DNA from: CAZSRX01 sp964609675 [NCBI: uncultured Bacteroidota bacterium]
GTDB taxonomy: Bacteria > CLD3 > SB21
Direction: 5' to 3'
DNA: 64,000 bases
NCBI GenBank assembly: GCA_964609675.1
Contig: CAZSRX010000009.1
Coordinates: 31,526 to 95,525 of the forward strand
This document shows positions 32,259 through 41,362 of this stretch, piece by piece. Numbering within the stretch: position 1 is the stretch's first letter; each line of letters starts with the position of its first letter. A model generated the notes under the pieces. The model worked only from the letters and a program-made list of their open reading frames with translations. It ran no database searches and was not told where the DNA came from. Both the position numbers and the translations under genes were made by a program.

Positions 32259-33686
32259 ATGACTAATCAAACGCCCCAACCATCAAATGCATATTCCTAT
32301 CGCGACCGCCTGGAGATCATCGACGGCAGAGGCAAACGGGTTATGCTGTTCCCGCGACAGCCGAAAGGAAAATATTACGCCTGGCGGAATATGGTGGCGC
32401 TATTACTGCTCGGATTTTTCTTCGGGATGCCGTTTGTCAGCGCGGGCGGACATCCGCTGTTTCTGCTGAATTTTCTGGAACGCAAATTTATTGTCTTCGG
32501 ACTGGTGTTCTGGACGCAGGATTTTCACATATTCGCGCTGAGTTTTTTAACATGGCTGGTGTTCATCGTGCTCTTTACGGCGGTATTCGGCCGGATTTTC
32601 TGCGGCTGGATTTGCCCGCAAACGGTATTTCTTGAACTGGTATTCCGGCGGCTGGAATTCTGGATTGAAGGCGATCCGGCGAAACGAAAGCAGTTATATT
32701 TTGGCCCTTGGAACCGTATTAAAATCACTAAAATTTTCTTCAAGCATTTTCTGTATATTTTAATTGCGATTACGGTAGGCATCTGGTTCAGTTTCTGGGT
32801 AGCCGGATATGATAAAATGAAAATCATTTTTATGCAGTCTTTTACGGAAAATACCGGCGTGTATATTGCTTTACTGGTTTTTAGCGGAATTTTTTATTTC
32901 GTATTCGCCTGGTTCCGGGAAAACGCGTGCATATTCGTCTGCCCTTACGGTCGCCTGCAGTCTGTGCTTCTGGACAAGAATACGATTGTTGTCGCTTACG
33001 ATTACAAGCGCGGCGAGCCCCGCGGGCCGTTAAGCCGGAGCCGGCAGGGTGAAAAACTGGGCGACTGCGTGGACTGCGGCATGTGCAAACAGGTGTGCCC
33101 GACCGGCATCGACATCCGCAATGGGATACAACTCGAGTGCGTAAATTGCACCGCGTGTATGGACGCCTGCGACGGCGTCATGCGCAAGGTTAAGCGCCCG
33201 GATAAGCTGATTCGTTATGCCTCGATGAACCAGATTGCCGAAGGACAGAAATTCCGCGTCACGCCGAGGATTGTGCTTTATACGGTTGTGCTCGCTCTGC
33301 TGATAACGCTGGTTACATTTTTTATGACCTCCCGCACCGATGTCGAAGTGACGCTGTTGCGCGCGCCGGGCTCGCTGTACCAGTTGCTTGACAACGGCAA
33401 CGTCGCGAACATCTATACGGCGAAAATCGTTAATAAAACCTTTGAAAGGGTACCGCTGCGGTTTCAGCTGGAAAATGCAGAAGGCAACGTGACCCTCGCC
33501 GGAAAACAGGAAATTATCATCCCCGCCGACGATGCGGCAGAAACATCCATGATCATTGAAATACCGCCGGCTCAGGCCAAAGCCGTTCAACAGAAAATTC
33601 ATATCGGCGTTTATAAAGGCGCTGATAAAATCGATGAACTCGTTACCTCATTCATGGGTACCGGGTTGAAACTTTCACCAAAATAA
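32259..33686 (+). CDS. ccoG: Cytochrome c oxidase accessory protein CcoG (FixG/RdxA)
   Basis: 475 residues. A membrane-embedded N-terminal half with about five hydrophobic segments contains GRIFCGWICPQTVFLE near 110-125 and CIFVCPYGRLQS near 224-235. A soluble two-cluster ferredoxin part follows with DCVDCGMCKQVCPTG near 268-282 and CVNCTACMDACD near 290-301. The C-terminus is an Ig-like periplasmic domain. CcoG is the copper-handling factor for cbb3 oxidase assembly. FixH follows by 9 nt. The oxidase structural genes are not in this window. Confidence 0.95.
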   Translation: MTNQTPQPSNAYSYRDRLEIIDGRGKRVMLFPRQPKGKYYAWRNMVALLLLGFFFGMPFVSAGGHPLFLLNFLERKFIVFGLVFWTQDFHIFALSFLTWLVFIVLFTAVFGRIFCGWICPQTVFLELVFRRLEFWIEGDPAKRKQLYFGPWNRIKITKIFFKHFLYILIAITVGIWFSFWVAGYDKMKIIFMQSFTENTGVYIALLVFSGIFYFVFAWFRENACIFVCPYGRLQSVLLDKNTIVVAYDYKRGEPRGPLSRSRQGEKLGDCVDCGMCKQVCPTGIDIRNGIQLECVNCTACMDACDGVMRKVKRPDKLIRYASMNQIAEGQKFRVTPRIVLYTVVLALLITLVTFFMTSRTDVEVTLLRAPGSLYQLLDNGNVANIYTAKIVNKTFERVPLRFQLENAEGNVTLAGKQEIIIPADDAAETSMIIEIPPAQAKAVQQKIHIGVYKGADKIDELVTSFMGTGLKLSPK

Positions 33687-33695
33687 AGGCCCTTC

Positions 33696-34145
33696 ATGAA
33701 ATTTAAAATCAGCTGGGGTATCGGCATTGCGGTCGTTTATATCGCATTCGTCCTGATCCGACTGGTGATTATTGCCGTATCGGAAAAAAACAGCGTGGAT
33801 CTGGTTTCCGATGATTACTATGAACGTGAAGTCCGCTATGAACAGCAGATGCGCGCGATAAGCCACACCCAATCCCTGCCGGAATCGCTTCGATTTTCGT
33901 TGATTAATAAAAACGTTCGCATCGTTTTCCCCGAATATTTTCGTAACCGGCGCGTGGATGGAACCATACTCTTCTTCAGGCCATCGGATACAAAACAGGA
34001 TATAAAAATTCCGCTCCGCCTGAATGATTCCCTGCGGCAAGATATTTCTGTCGCCAACCTGATGAGCGGTTACTGGAAAATTCAGATCGATTGGAAATCG
34101 GACACAACACAATTTTTTCAGGAGTTTCCCCTGTACCTCCGCTAA
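33696..34145 (+). CDS. fixH: FixH family protein
   Basis: 149 residues with one N-terminal transmembrane segment (ISWGIGIAVVYIAFVLIRLVI) followed by the FixH signature VDLVSDDYYEREVRYEQQM near residues 38-56 and a beta-rich periplasmic domain. FixH works with CcoG and FixI in maturation of cbb3-type oxidase. It is the second gene of a ccoG-fixH operon. No FixI copper ATPase follows. Confidence 0.85.
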   Translation: MKFKISWGIGIAVVYIAFVLIRLVIIAVSEKNSVDLVSDDYYEREVRYEQQMRAISHTQSLPESLRFSLINKNVRIVFPEYFRNRRVDGTILFFRPSDTKQDIKIPLRLNDSLRQDISVANLMSGYWKIQIDWKSDTTQFFQEFPLYLR

Positions 34146-34579
34146 GTGATGCTGATCGAAATATTCAGAATTTCTTCCTTTAATATTTACCGTTTTGCAG
34201 GTGCCGGTAATACACAGAAAACAGTACGAGGGGTCAAACCGGTCGCTAAGTATAAAAACATCCCGACTCGGGTAGATACTAATGTCCCAAACGGCCTATT
34301 GAAACAGCACAGAATTTTTTGATTGGCGCCCTGATTTTATTCTGCGGAATAATTACAGAATATATTTATTGGTATTTATGTGCCTATATACCATACAAAA
34401 TTCGCTGAAACGATTTATTGCGGATACCGAGGCCTGTATTCTGTGGATGCGCTGGATGTACCGGATAAGACTTACGCTTAGGGTCATACGGTTTTCTGAA
34501 CGGTTGATGGTTTTCACTTCTCTGACAACATTTAAATTCCCGGTCAAAAACTATAACGCGGCGGAGCTCTAAAAACTTT
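34146..34579. other. Intergenic region, no supported gene
   Basis: 434 bp between fixH and the ROK kinase. Overlapping short open frames on both strands have unlike codon use and no ribosome sites. No terminator with a T-run was found. The region likely holds the ROK promoter. Confidence 0.5.
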
Positions 34580-35539
34580 ATGATGAATACGCGATCGATT
34601 AAATATGCCATCGGGCTTGACTTGGGCGGAACGAATCTGAAATACGGAATTGTATCCGACGATGGCGGGATTATCTTTTTTAGTTCTGTCGCTGTGGAGA
34701 CGGAAAAAGGAAAAAATCATATATTGGATTTGATGATTCAATCGATTAAAGAATGCCAAACGTTTTCCGGACAAAATAATATAATAATTACAGCCGTCGG
34801 TATCGGTTGTCCGGGCAGTATCGATTCGGATCGGGGTGTGTCCCTTGGCCCGACGCCGCACATCCCGGATTGGACCAATGTTGCCATAAAATCTATTATT
34901 CAAGGCACGGTTGGTTTACCGGTTCGGGTTAACAACGACGCAAAATTAATGGCCTACGGCGAGTACCGCCGCGGTGCCGGACAGGGATACCGTTGCGTCG
35001 TCGGTATCACGCTCGGTACGGGCATCGGCGGAGGCATCGTTATCCATGGCGAAATTCTTAGCGGCAGTTCGTTCAATGCGGCGGAGTTCGGGCACATGAC
35101 CGTGGAAGCAAACGGACGGCTTTGCGCATGCGGTAACCGGGGTTGCCTTGAGCGCTATGCCGGAGGCAAATTTATGATTAGAGATTATCTTGAAGCCATA
35201 AGGCGGCACGCCGCATCATCGGAAGAATATACCAAAACACTTACGGTGAAAAACATTTTTGACGCCTGGAGAAACGGCGATCGTGTAGCCGCAGATATCA
35301 TAGCGAACGCCGCCGGCTATCTCGGTTCGGGGATTGCGAACATCGCGCATACCATCAATCCGGATATCATGGTCATCGGCGGAGGCATTTCGGAAGCTGG
35401 TGATGATTATCTTGCCCTGATTCGTCAGGCGGCCGAAGGTAGGGTCATGGCGTCCGCGCGGAAAAATATGAAAATTGTAAAAGCAAAATATGGTTACCGC
35501 GCAGGCTTGGTTGGCGCCGCTCTGTGGGCAATAGAATAA
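34580..35539 (+). CDS. ROK family sugar kinase (glucokinase-like)
   Basis: 319 residues. N-terminal phosphate-binding motif IGLDLGGTNLKYGIV near 12-26, a second ATP motif VGITLGTGIGGGIVI near 139-153, the ROK zinc site GRLCACGNRGCLERYAGG near 177-194, and GHMTVE before it. These mark a cytoplasmic ROK kinase, most likely phosphorylating glucose or a hexosamine. A C-terminal VIGGGISEAGDDYL segment is normal. It has no helix-turn-helix, so it is a kinase and not a ROK repressor. Confidence 0.9.
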   Translation: MMNTRSIKYAIGLDLGGTNLKYGIVSDDGGIIFFSSVAVETEKGKNHILDLMIQSIKECQTFSGQNNIIITAVGIGCPGSIDSDRGVSLGPTPHIPDWTNVAIKSIIQGTVGLPVRVNNDAKLMAYGEYRRGAGQGYRCVVGITLGTGIGGGIVIHGEILSGSSFNAAEFGHMTVEANGRLCACGNRGCLERYAGGKFMIRDYLEAIRRHAASSEEYTKTLTVKNIFDAWRNGDRVAADIIANAAGYLGSGIANIAHTINPDIMVIGGGISEAGDDYLALIRQAAEGRVMASARKNMKIVKAKYGYRAGLVGAALWAIE

Positions 35540-35542
35540 AGC

Positions 35543-35686
35543 ATGCAACGCATTCCCGCCGGGATACGTTATGACAAAAGATACTTCCGTGCCACCGGGG
35601 CGATTTTTGATTTTCTACAGCCCAGCATCCCGCATTTCGCGGATTCCGTTATACGGCCCTACGCGTTTATGAAATCATTCCATTGA
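35543..35686 (+). CDS. Possible small protein or gene remnant, 47 residues
   Basis: An ATG 3 nt after the ROK stop opens 47 codons to a TGA at 35684-35686. The codons end mostly in C or G like nearby genes, and the product reads as plausible protein (IRYDKRYFRATGAIFDFLQP). It resembles no family I recognise. It could be a coupled small gene or the remains of a longer one, since the DNA after it becomes non-coding. Confidence 0.3.
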   Translation: MQRIPAGIRYDKRYFRATGAIFDFLQPSIPHFADSVIRPYAFMKSFH

Positions 35687-36014
35687 TTGTTCTTCTAAAT
35701 ATAATCCGGCGTATGAATACCGCGCCGCATGAGTGCAGGAAGTGTTTTTTTCAGAAGCCCCTGATAAGCTAAATGAAACCATCAATAGCGGCATTATGAA
35801 ATTTATTGCCGGCAAAAAGAAAAAAAGCTATATGACTAAACGGAATCCCGCCGGTCAAAGACCTTTTTCATTTTTTTTTTCATAAATGACTTTAACCAAT
35901 CAGAAAATAACTTCCGTTGCCAATTTAAAAGAAGCGGATAATTTTTATTGATTCACCGCATTCAAATGCCTAAATTAATGTTAAATCCATTTAATTTTAA
36001 CAAGGAAATATTTA
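35687..36014. other. Intergenic region, no supported gene
   Basis: 328 bp between the small open frame and the MBL-fold gene, AT-rich, with a run of ten T bases near 35871-35880. The end supplies AAGGAAA as the ribosome site of the next gene. No hairpin terminator or repeat was recognised. Confidence 0.5.
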
Positions 36015-36878
36015 ATGAAAATAACTATATGGGGCTGTCGTGGATCCATTGCAACGCCCGGCGCGGCAACGGTGCGTTACGGCGGCGAAACCACCTGCCT
36101 GGAAATCCTGACAGACGGTGGCCAACTTGTTATTGTGGATGCGGGTTCCGGCTTGAGGAAATTAGGCAAAAAAATTATCAAAGAAAAAACCTTTACCGAT
36201 ATCACGTTGCTGCTGACCCATTCGCACTGGGATCATCTTTGGGGTTTCCCGTTTTTCATTCCCGCTTATTTGCCCGATTACACCATTCATCTGTGCGGCG
36301 GCGGCGACGCCCAGACTTCGGTAATCAATTATCTGAAACATGAGATGGATCCGCCTTATTTTCCGGTGGACTTCAGCATGCTTAAGGCCCGGCTGCTGCC
36401 CGGCTGTCAGTGTGATAAAATCCAATGCGACGGAAAACTGACCGGTATCGAACCTTCGGTTCTATGTCATTCCATAGCGCTCAATCACCCGAACGGCGGT
36501 TACGGTTTTAAATTTACCAATACGAACGGTTCGTTTGTATTTCTCACAGACAATGAAATCCGATATGCGCATCAGGGCGGCCGCACGCGCGAGGATTATG
36601 TAGCATTCTGCCAGAACGCCGAAATACTCATTCATGACGCGCAGTACACGGAATCTGAATACAAGATTACCCGGGGCTGGGGCCATTCCACGTATCAGGA
36701 TGCCCTCGACCTGGCTATGGAAGCCGGCGTTAAGCGCCTCGGGCTGTTTCACCATGATCCCGACCGCACCGATGAAGACCTTGACCGTCAGCTGGACTGG
36801 TGCCGCGAATACATTGCCGGAAAAGGTATTCCGTTAGAATGTTTTGCCTGCGCCGAAGGATTGAACCTGGAATTATAG
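36015..36878 (+). CDS. MBL-fold metallo-hydrolase
   Basis: 287 residues of the metallo-beta-lactamase fold. It opens with ITIWGCRGSIATPG, a signature of the phosphodiesterase-like/ElaC-related branch. The metal motif is THSHWDHLWGFPF near 68-80 and later ligands are FLTDNE near 180 and DAQYTE near 213, with LGLFHHDP near 243. It likely cleaves a phosphodiester, such as a cyclic nucleotide or RNA end, but substrate is open. Ribosome site AAGGAAA precedes it. Single-gene unit. Confidence 0.85.
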   Translation: MKITIWGCRGSIATPGAATVRYGGETTCLEILTDGGQLVIVDAGSGLRKLGKKIIKEKTFTDITLLLTHSHWDHLWGFPFFIPAYLPDYTIHLCGGGDAQTSVINYLKHEMDPPYFPVDFSMLKARLLPGCQCDKIQCDGKLTGIEPSVLCHSIALNHPNGGYGFKFTNTNGSFVFLTDNEIRYAHQGGRTREDYVAFCQNAEILIHDAQYTESEYKITRGWGHSTYQDALDLAMEAGVKRLGLFHHDPDRTDEDLDRQLDWCREYIAGKGIPLECFACAEGLNLEL

Positions 36879-37015
36879 ACTGTTCAATGTTTGGCTCTAT
36901 CGAATGGCTGCCGATTGGCTTTTCTGAAATGCAGGCATAAAAGCGGACAATGGTTAATCCGTTCTTTTTACAAATTGCATGAAGTAACCAAGGGTAATTT
37001 TAGCCTACCATCCAT

Positions 37016-37045
37016 CGAACTCTGTGAGGCCGTTCGGTTTTTTTT
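37016..37045 (+). terminator. Possible rho-independent terminator
   Basis: CGAAC and GTTCG form a 5-bp stem with an 11-nt loop, followed by G and eight T bases (37038-37045). It lies 138 nt after the MBL-fold gene in the right orientation. The stem is short, so the call is tentative. Confidence 0.35.
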
Positions 37046-37086
37046 GTGATTCTACCACCCCCTGCAGAAATTTTCCTGGCACGAAT

Positions 37087-38025
37087 CTACATATCCGCCT
37101 CTGTCCTTCCGAATTTCAGAAAACTTGGAATTTTCCTTTTAGCGGCATCGGTAATGGCCGTAACCACGGATTTGGCGCTGCTCATAACGATGGAACCGAG
37201 CATCTGCGCCGCGGCGGCGGTGGCAGATCGGCGGATGGATTTACGGTCGGCGCGCGTGAGCAATCCGCAATACTGCCGGGCAATGATGCCGACGCGCAGG
37301 GTCATGAATGCGTTGGCGGCGCCATCCATCAGCGCATGGGTTACCAGCGCCGATGCCGCGGAAAAACCGGGAATCATTCCTGTAAGCGAACTACCCGCCA
37401 CGGCAGTAATCACCGGCTCTATCTGTCGGCTGAAATCCAGATCGTCCAGTTCAGCGGCCAGAAAGGCCGTCGCGCCGACGTTTGCGTACAGCCGGACCAG
37501 TTCCCGCAGATGCGGCCGCTGGTTGTAAACCCGCGCCACCGCATAAATGAGCCGGGTTTGCGTGAGTAGCACCAATAACGCGTCCAGCCGCCCCGACTGC
37601 GAAATCGCCGTCGTTAAAAATACCGTGGCCGCGCTTTGCTTGATAATCTCATCCGCTTTGTCATCCAGCGCCTTAATGGCCTTTTTAATAACTGCCCTAT
37701 CGGTTCCGTTCAGCGTAACGCCTGTGAGATGCGGATTTTTCATCAGCCGCCGGGACAGTTTCTTCAGAAACCGTTCGTACGCTTGCGAACCCTCATCCGC
37801 AGGCGGCCGGAGCGCTTTGGGTCTGCTGAAATAGATATATATGGGCACCACGGTTACAATGCCGTAAACAATAAGCAAACCATATAAAACGATATCGCCC
37901 AATGTATCATCGACGGCCCGGGCTAAGCTGACAATCTGATACGTCTGATTGATTACAAACAAAATAAATAATACGCCCAGAAGCCCGGCGACCAGCGTGA
38001 GCAGAGATCGGAGTTGTTTGAGCAT
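37087..38025 (-). CDS. DUF697 (YcjF-like) membrane protein
   Basis: 312 residues. Two N-terminal transmembrane segments (about 8-28 and 45-65) precede a helical soluble part. The DUF697 region runs through about 130-300, with SGRLDALLVLLTQTRLIYAVARVYN and HALMDGAANAFMTLRVGIIAR as recognisable parts. The family is often tied to a dynamin-like or other GTPase, but none is adjacent here. Function is unknown. It follows the lipoprotein gene on the same strand by 37 nt, so the two may be one operon. Confidence 0.7.
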   Translation of the reverse strand: MLKQLRSLLTLVAGLLGVLFILFVINQTYQIVSLARAVDDTLGDIVLYGLLIVYGIVTVVPIYIYFSRPKALRPPADEGSQAYERFLKKLSRRLMKNPHLTGVTLNGTDRAVIKKAIKALDDKADEIIKQSAATVFLTTAISQSGRLDALLVLLTQTRLIYAVARVYNQRPHLRELVRLYANVGATAFLAAELDDLDFSRQIEPVITAVAGSSLTGMIPGFSAASALVTHALMDGAANAFMTLRVGIIARQYCGLLTRADRKSIRRSATAAAAQMLGSIVMSSAKSVVTAITDAAKRKIPSFLKFGRTEADM

Positions 38026-38062
38026 ACGCGTGACCCTTGGTTACAGGATGCCTACAGTGCGT

Positions 38063-39133
38063 TTATTCGCCTTCCGGCCCGATAATCACCGGATAAGGAA
38101 AGCGCCTCCCGTTAGCATCATTGGATAATATGTTATGCATCTCATCATCAGAAATCTTATCGGGTTGATTCAAGGCTTCCGCCCCATTGATTTTCCGCTG
38201 CCACACGGAACCGCTGTCCTTCATGATGACGGCTAAATCGCCGCCGGCAACCGCAAAGTAAATATCGCTGTTGAAATATTCTTTGGACCTCATCAGTAGC
38301 TGGCGGTTGCACGATGTGTCTTTTAGCGAAGCCCGCGCAAAATAATATAATCCGCTCAGTTTATAGGAACCGTGTCCTGTCTCCTCTTTTCTTCCATCTA
38401 TCCACGCCAGAAACAAGGTGTCTCCGATAAAACGTGTATCCATTGATTTTACATTATAAGAACCCTCCTCGCTCGGAATGAAATTCTTCACGATTTCTAA
38501 AGCCCCGGTTTTCACGTTTTTTTTTATCCTGTTAACGGCCCATTGACCGTTATACAGGTTCTCGGGCGGTTCACGGAGGAAAAAGTATATCGTCTCATTA
38601 TAATAATCAATCCGCAGGAAAACGCTTTCCGGCGCGGGTTGATAGAAGCCGCTGAAAATAGTGGTGCGGCCAATGGTTTGTTGGCCGTTGGCATCATACC
38701 CTGTAAAATAAACATCTTTGCCGACCGCATAGACGGCTATAAACCCGCGCTCTGCCGCGAAAAGCGCCATCGTCTGACCGGCAAAAGCACGTTCAGATTG
38801 TTTATAGTCCTCGATGCGTAAAGGACGTTTCCATATAAGGTTCAGATTGTTATCGGTTAAACTTAAATAATAAAACCATCTTTCCTCGATAATCTCTCCG
38901 GGAGCCGGTACCGACAGGACTGTATAATCGTTAAAACGAAAAAAGATGCCCCACAAATTGCCGTTCCGGGCGCAGAAATATTCAAATATTTTCGGGGTAG
39001 GATAAACGATTTTCAGCGTTTTATGGCCCTCGTTATTGATTTCGACGTTCAGTCTGGCATCAGGATAGGTGCAGGAAGAATTATATAAAAATGCGAATAC
39101 AATTATTCCTAACGCCAACCGAGGTATCTTCAT
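38063..39133 (-). CDS. Hypothetical lipoprotein
   Basis: 356 residues. The start at 39133 is chosen because an ideal GGAGG ribosome site precedes it. It begins with a lipoprotein signal (KIPRLALGIIVFAFLYNSSC), Cys at about residue 22. The mature part is beta-rich with repeated Trp/Tyr-containing stretches (GNLWGIFFRFND, DTLFLAWIDGRKEE), compatible with a beta-propeller, but no family is recognised. It is probably anchored in the outer membrane. Confidence 0.65.
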   Translation of the reverse strand: MKIPRLALGIIVFAFLYNSSCTYPDARLNVEINNEGHKTLKIVYPTPKIFEYFCARNGNLWGIFFRFNDYTVLSVPAPGEIIEERWFYYLSLTDNNLNLIWKRPLRIEDYKQSERAFAGQTMALFAAERGFIAVYAVGKDVYFTGYDANGQQTIGRTTIFSGFYQPAPESVFLRIDYYNETIYFFLREPPENLYNGQWAVNRIKKNVKTGALEIVKNFIPSEEGSYNVKSMDTRFIGDTLFLAWIDGRKEETGHGSYKLSGLYYFARASLKDTSCNRQLLMRSKEYFNSDIYFAVAGGDLAVIMKDSGSVWQRKINGAEALNQPDKISDDEMHNILSNDANGRRFPYPVIIGPEGE

Positions 39134-39383
39134 ACGACCTCCGTATATGAAAATAAATATTTTTTTCAAAAGAATTTTGAAGACATAATTAATATACATC
39201 AAAGGTTCAACATTTCATATAAAATTTTAATAGACATCACCGAAACGCCCCTAACAATCCGGTTGAATAAAATAAAAAAAATAATTATCATTTTTTCTAA
39301 TCACGGAATATATGCATTCGAATTTTCGTTTTAACCTTCCCGGGCCATAAACGCGAAGCCGGGAATAATACAGGAAAAGTCAT

Positions 39384-40133
39384 ATGGCCATACCATTATT
39401 TATCATCAGTCACTGGTTTCTGTCGCTGTTCAGTCAGACGTTTTTTTTACACCGGTACGCGGCACATCGTATGTTTACAATGAACCGTTTCTGGGAAAAA
39501 ACCTTTTACCTGCTGACTTTTCTTTTTCAGGGGGCTTCTTTCCTGAATCCGCGGGCCTATGCCGTTTTGCACCGCTGGCATCACGCGTTCAGCGATACCG
39601 AAAAGGATCCGCACTCGCCGATTTTTTTTAAGCACGTGTTTGCGATGATGAAACATACGTATAAGGTTTACCGCGACGTACTGGAATCCCGGACGCCGGT
39701 TGAGCCGCGTTTCCTGAGTCATCTTATCGAATGGCGCTGGCTGGACCGCCTCAGTGACCGTTGGATGGTACGCATAGCATGGGGAGTGGCTTACGGCGTA
39801 TTTTATATCATCTTTATGCCGCAAGGGTGGGAGTGGATGTACCTCTTCCTGCCGGTGCATTTTCTCATGGGGCCGATCCATGGCGCGATTGTCAACTGGT
39901 GCGGGCATAAATACGGCTATGCGAATTACGATAACCGCGACCACTCTAAAAATACGATTGGGTGGGATATTTTCCTTTTGGGCGAACTGTTTCAGAACAA
40001 CCACCACAAATATCCCATGCGTACAAACTTCGCCACGCGCTGGTTCGAGTTTGACGGCGCCTATCCGTTTATCCGGTTGATGCATTTTCTAAAAATAATA
40101 AAAATGAAATCCCAACACGAAGGCAGCGTATGA
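39384..40133 (+). CDS. Acyl-CoA (delta-9 type) fatty acid desaturase
   Basis: 249 residues, membrane-bound di-iron desaturase with three histidine boxes: HRYAAHR near 24-30, HRWHHAFSDTEKDPH near 61-75 and NNHHKYP near 207-213. Hydrophobic segments separate the boxes. It inserts a cis double bond in acyl chains using O2, so the cell has an aerobic capability. It overlaps the next gene as ATGA, beginning a three-gene lipid locus. It is shorter than animal desaturases but normal for bacterial ones. Confidence 0.85.
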   Translation: MAIPLFIISHWFLSLFSQTFFLHRYAAHRMFTMNRFWEKTFYLLTFLFQGASFLNPRAYAVLHRWHHAFSDTEKDPHSPIFFKHVFAMMKHTYKVYRDVLESRTPVEPRFLSHLIEWRWLDRLSDRWMVRIAWGVAYGVFYIIFMPQGWEWMYLFLPVHFLMGPIHGAIVNWCGHKYGYANYDNRDHSKNTIGWDIFLLGELFQNNHHKYPMRTNFATRWFEFDGAYPFIRLMHFLKIIKMKSQHEGSV

Positions 40134-40465
40134 TTATCCTGTTAAAAACGGTATTCGGTTTTCTGTTTCTGTTCATGACATACATGGTTGTCGTCACCAG
40201 CCTGGAAAGTAATTTGTTTAGGGAACTGCCCGCCCTGATAACGATACCGTGGATGAAAGCCACCCTGTATGATTTCTACGGACTGGTGGCGCTGATTTAC
40301 GTATGGGTATTATATAAAGAACGGGCCGTGGCGATGAAAATCCTTTGGCTGATATTGTTTGTGGGTCTCGGCAGCATCGCGACGTCACTGTACCTGCTCA
40401 TCCAATTGTTTCGCCTGAAGCCGGGAGAAAGCGTCGAACAATTGCTGGCAAAAAGGAACGGCTGA
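40130..40465 (+). CDS. DUF1475-like small membrane protein
   Basis: 111 residues with three hydrophobic segments (about 3-20, 44-61 and 70-93) and the pattern WMKATLYDFYGLVALIYVWVLYKE, which resembles DUF1475. It overlaps both neighbours (ATGA upstream, TGATG downstream). The surrounding desaturase and DUF1295 genes suggest a role in fatty-acid modification or transfer, but no enzyme motif is visible. Confidence 0.6.
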   Translation: MIILLKTVFGFLFLFMTYMVVVTSLESNLFRELPALITIPWMKATLYDFYGLVALIYVWVLYKERAVAMKILWLILFVGLGSIATSLYLLIQLFRLKPGESVEQLLAKRNG

Positions 40466-41259
40466 TGACCATTACCGGAATCCTATGGGCTGATATGGCC
40501 CTAATAGCGGCCGCAGCGATGATGGCTTTGATGGCGCTGGTTTGGCTGATTCACATTCCCCTGAAAAATGCGGGCATTGTGGACATTGCGTGGGCATTCG
40601 GCCTGGCGATGATGGCGTGGCTGTATGCCATGATGGGCGACGGTCACGGGCCGCGCCGGATAATGCTTGCGGTTATAGCCGGTTTGTGGGGCCTGCGTCT
40701 GGCTGCTTATCTCTTCATCCGTGTCATCGGCAAACCGGAAGACAGCCGCTACCGGACGCTTAGGGATAAATGGAAAGAAAATATCCTGTTTAAATTTTTC
40801 TTGTTTTTTGAATTCCAGGCCGTTCTGAATATCGTCCTGTCCGTTCCGTTTTTAATGATCAGTCTTAATCCTTCTCCGTCGATTCATCACCTGGAGTGGA
40901 TAGGCGCGGGATTATGGTTGATCGGGCTGGCGGGCGAATCCCTGGCGGATTATCAGCTCAAGCGGTTTAAATCCGACCCGGCCAATAAAGGCAAGGTCTG
41001 CCAATCCGGACTGTGGAATTATTCACGCCATCCGAATTATTTTTTTGAATGGCTGATATGGATCGCGTATGCGGTCATCGCTTTACCGGCGCCATACGGC
41101 TGGATCGCATGGATCGCCCCTGCGCTCATGCTCCATTTTCTGATCCATGTCACCGGCATTGCCGCTTCCGAAGAGCAGGCGGTTCAAAGCAAAGGCGAGG
41201 CCTTCCGCGCCTATCAGCAAAGCACCAGCGCCTTTGTACCGTGGTTTAAGAAAAAATAA
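40465..41259 (+). CDS. DUF1295 membrane protein (steroid 5-alpha-reductase C-terminal fold)
   Basis: 264 residues from ATG 40465, which overlaps the upstream stop; an earlier in-frame start at 40345 would lie deep in the previous gene. Multiple hydrophobic segments lead to the signature GLWNYSRHPNYFFEWLIW near residues 186-203, shared with 5-alpha-reductases and isoprenylcysteine methyltransferases, which bind NADPH or SAM at the membrane. Likely reduces or methylates an acyl-chain double bond made by the desaturase. The reaction is inferred. Confidence 0.75.
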   Translation: MTITGILWADMALIAAAAMMALMALVWLIHIPLKNAGIVDIAWAFGLAMMAWLYAMMGDGHGPRRIMLAVIAGLWGLRLAAYLFIRVIGKPEDSRYRTLRDKWKENILFKFFLFFEFQAVLNIVLSVPFLMISLNPSPSIHHLEWIGAGLWLIGLAGESLADYQLKRFKSDPANKGKVCQSGLWNYSRHPNYFFEWLIWIAYAVIALPAPYGWIAWIAPALMLHFLIHVTGIAASEEQAVQSKGEAFRAYQQSTSAFVPWFKKK

Positions 41260-41362
41260 ACGCCTTAGCCCGCTCACTGGCCAGCCGCGCCTTAACCAGA
41301 TAATAATATCCAGAACGTCTGACATGGATAGGCTTTTTATGTAATCGTTTGGAAAAAACGGC

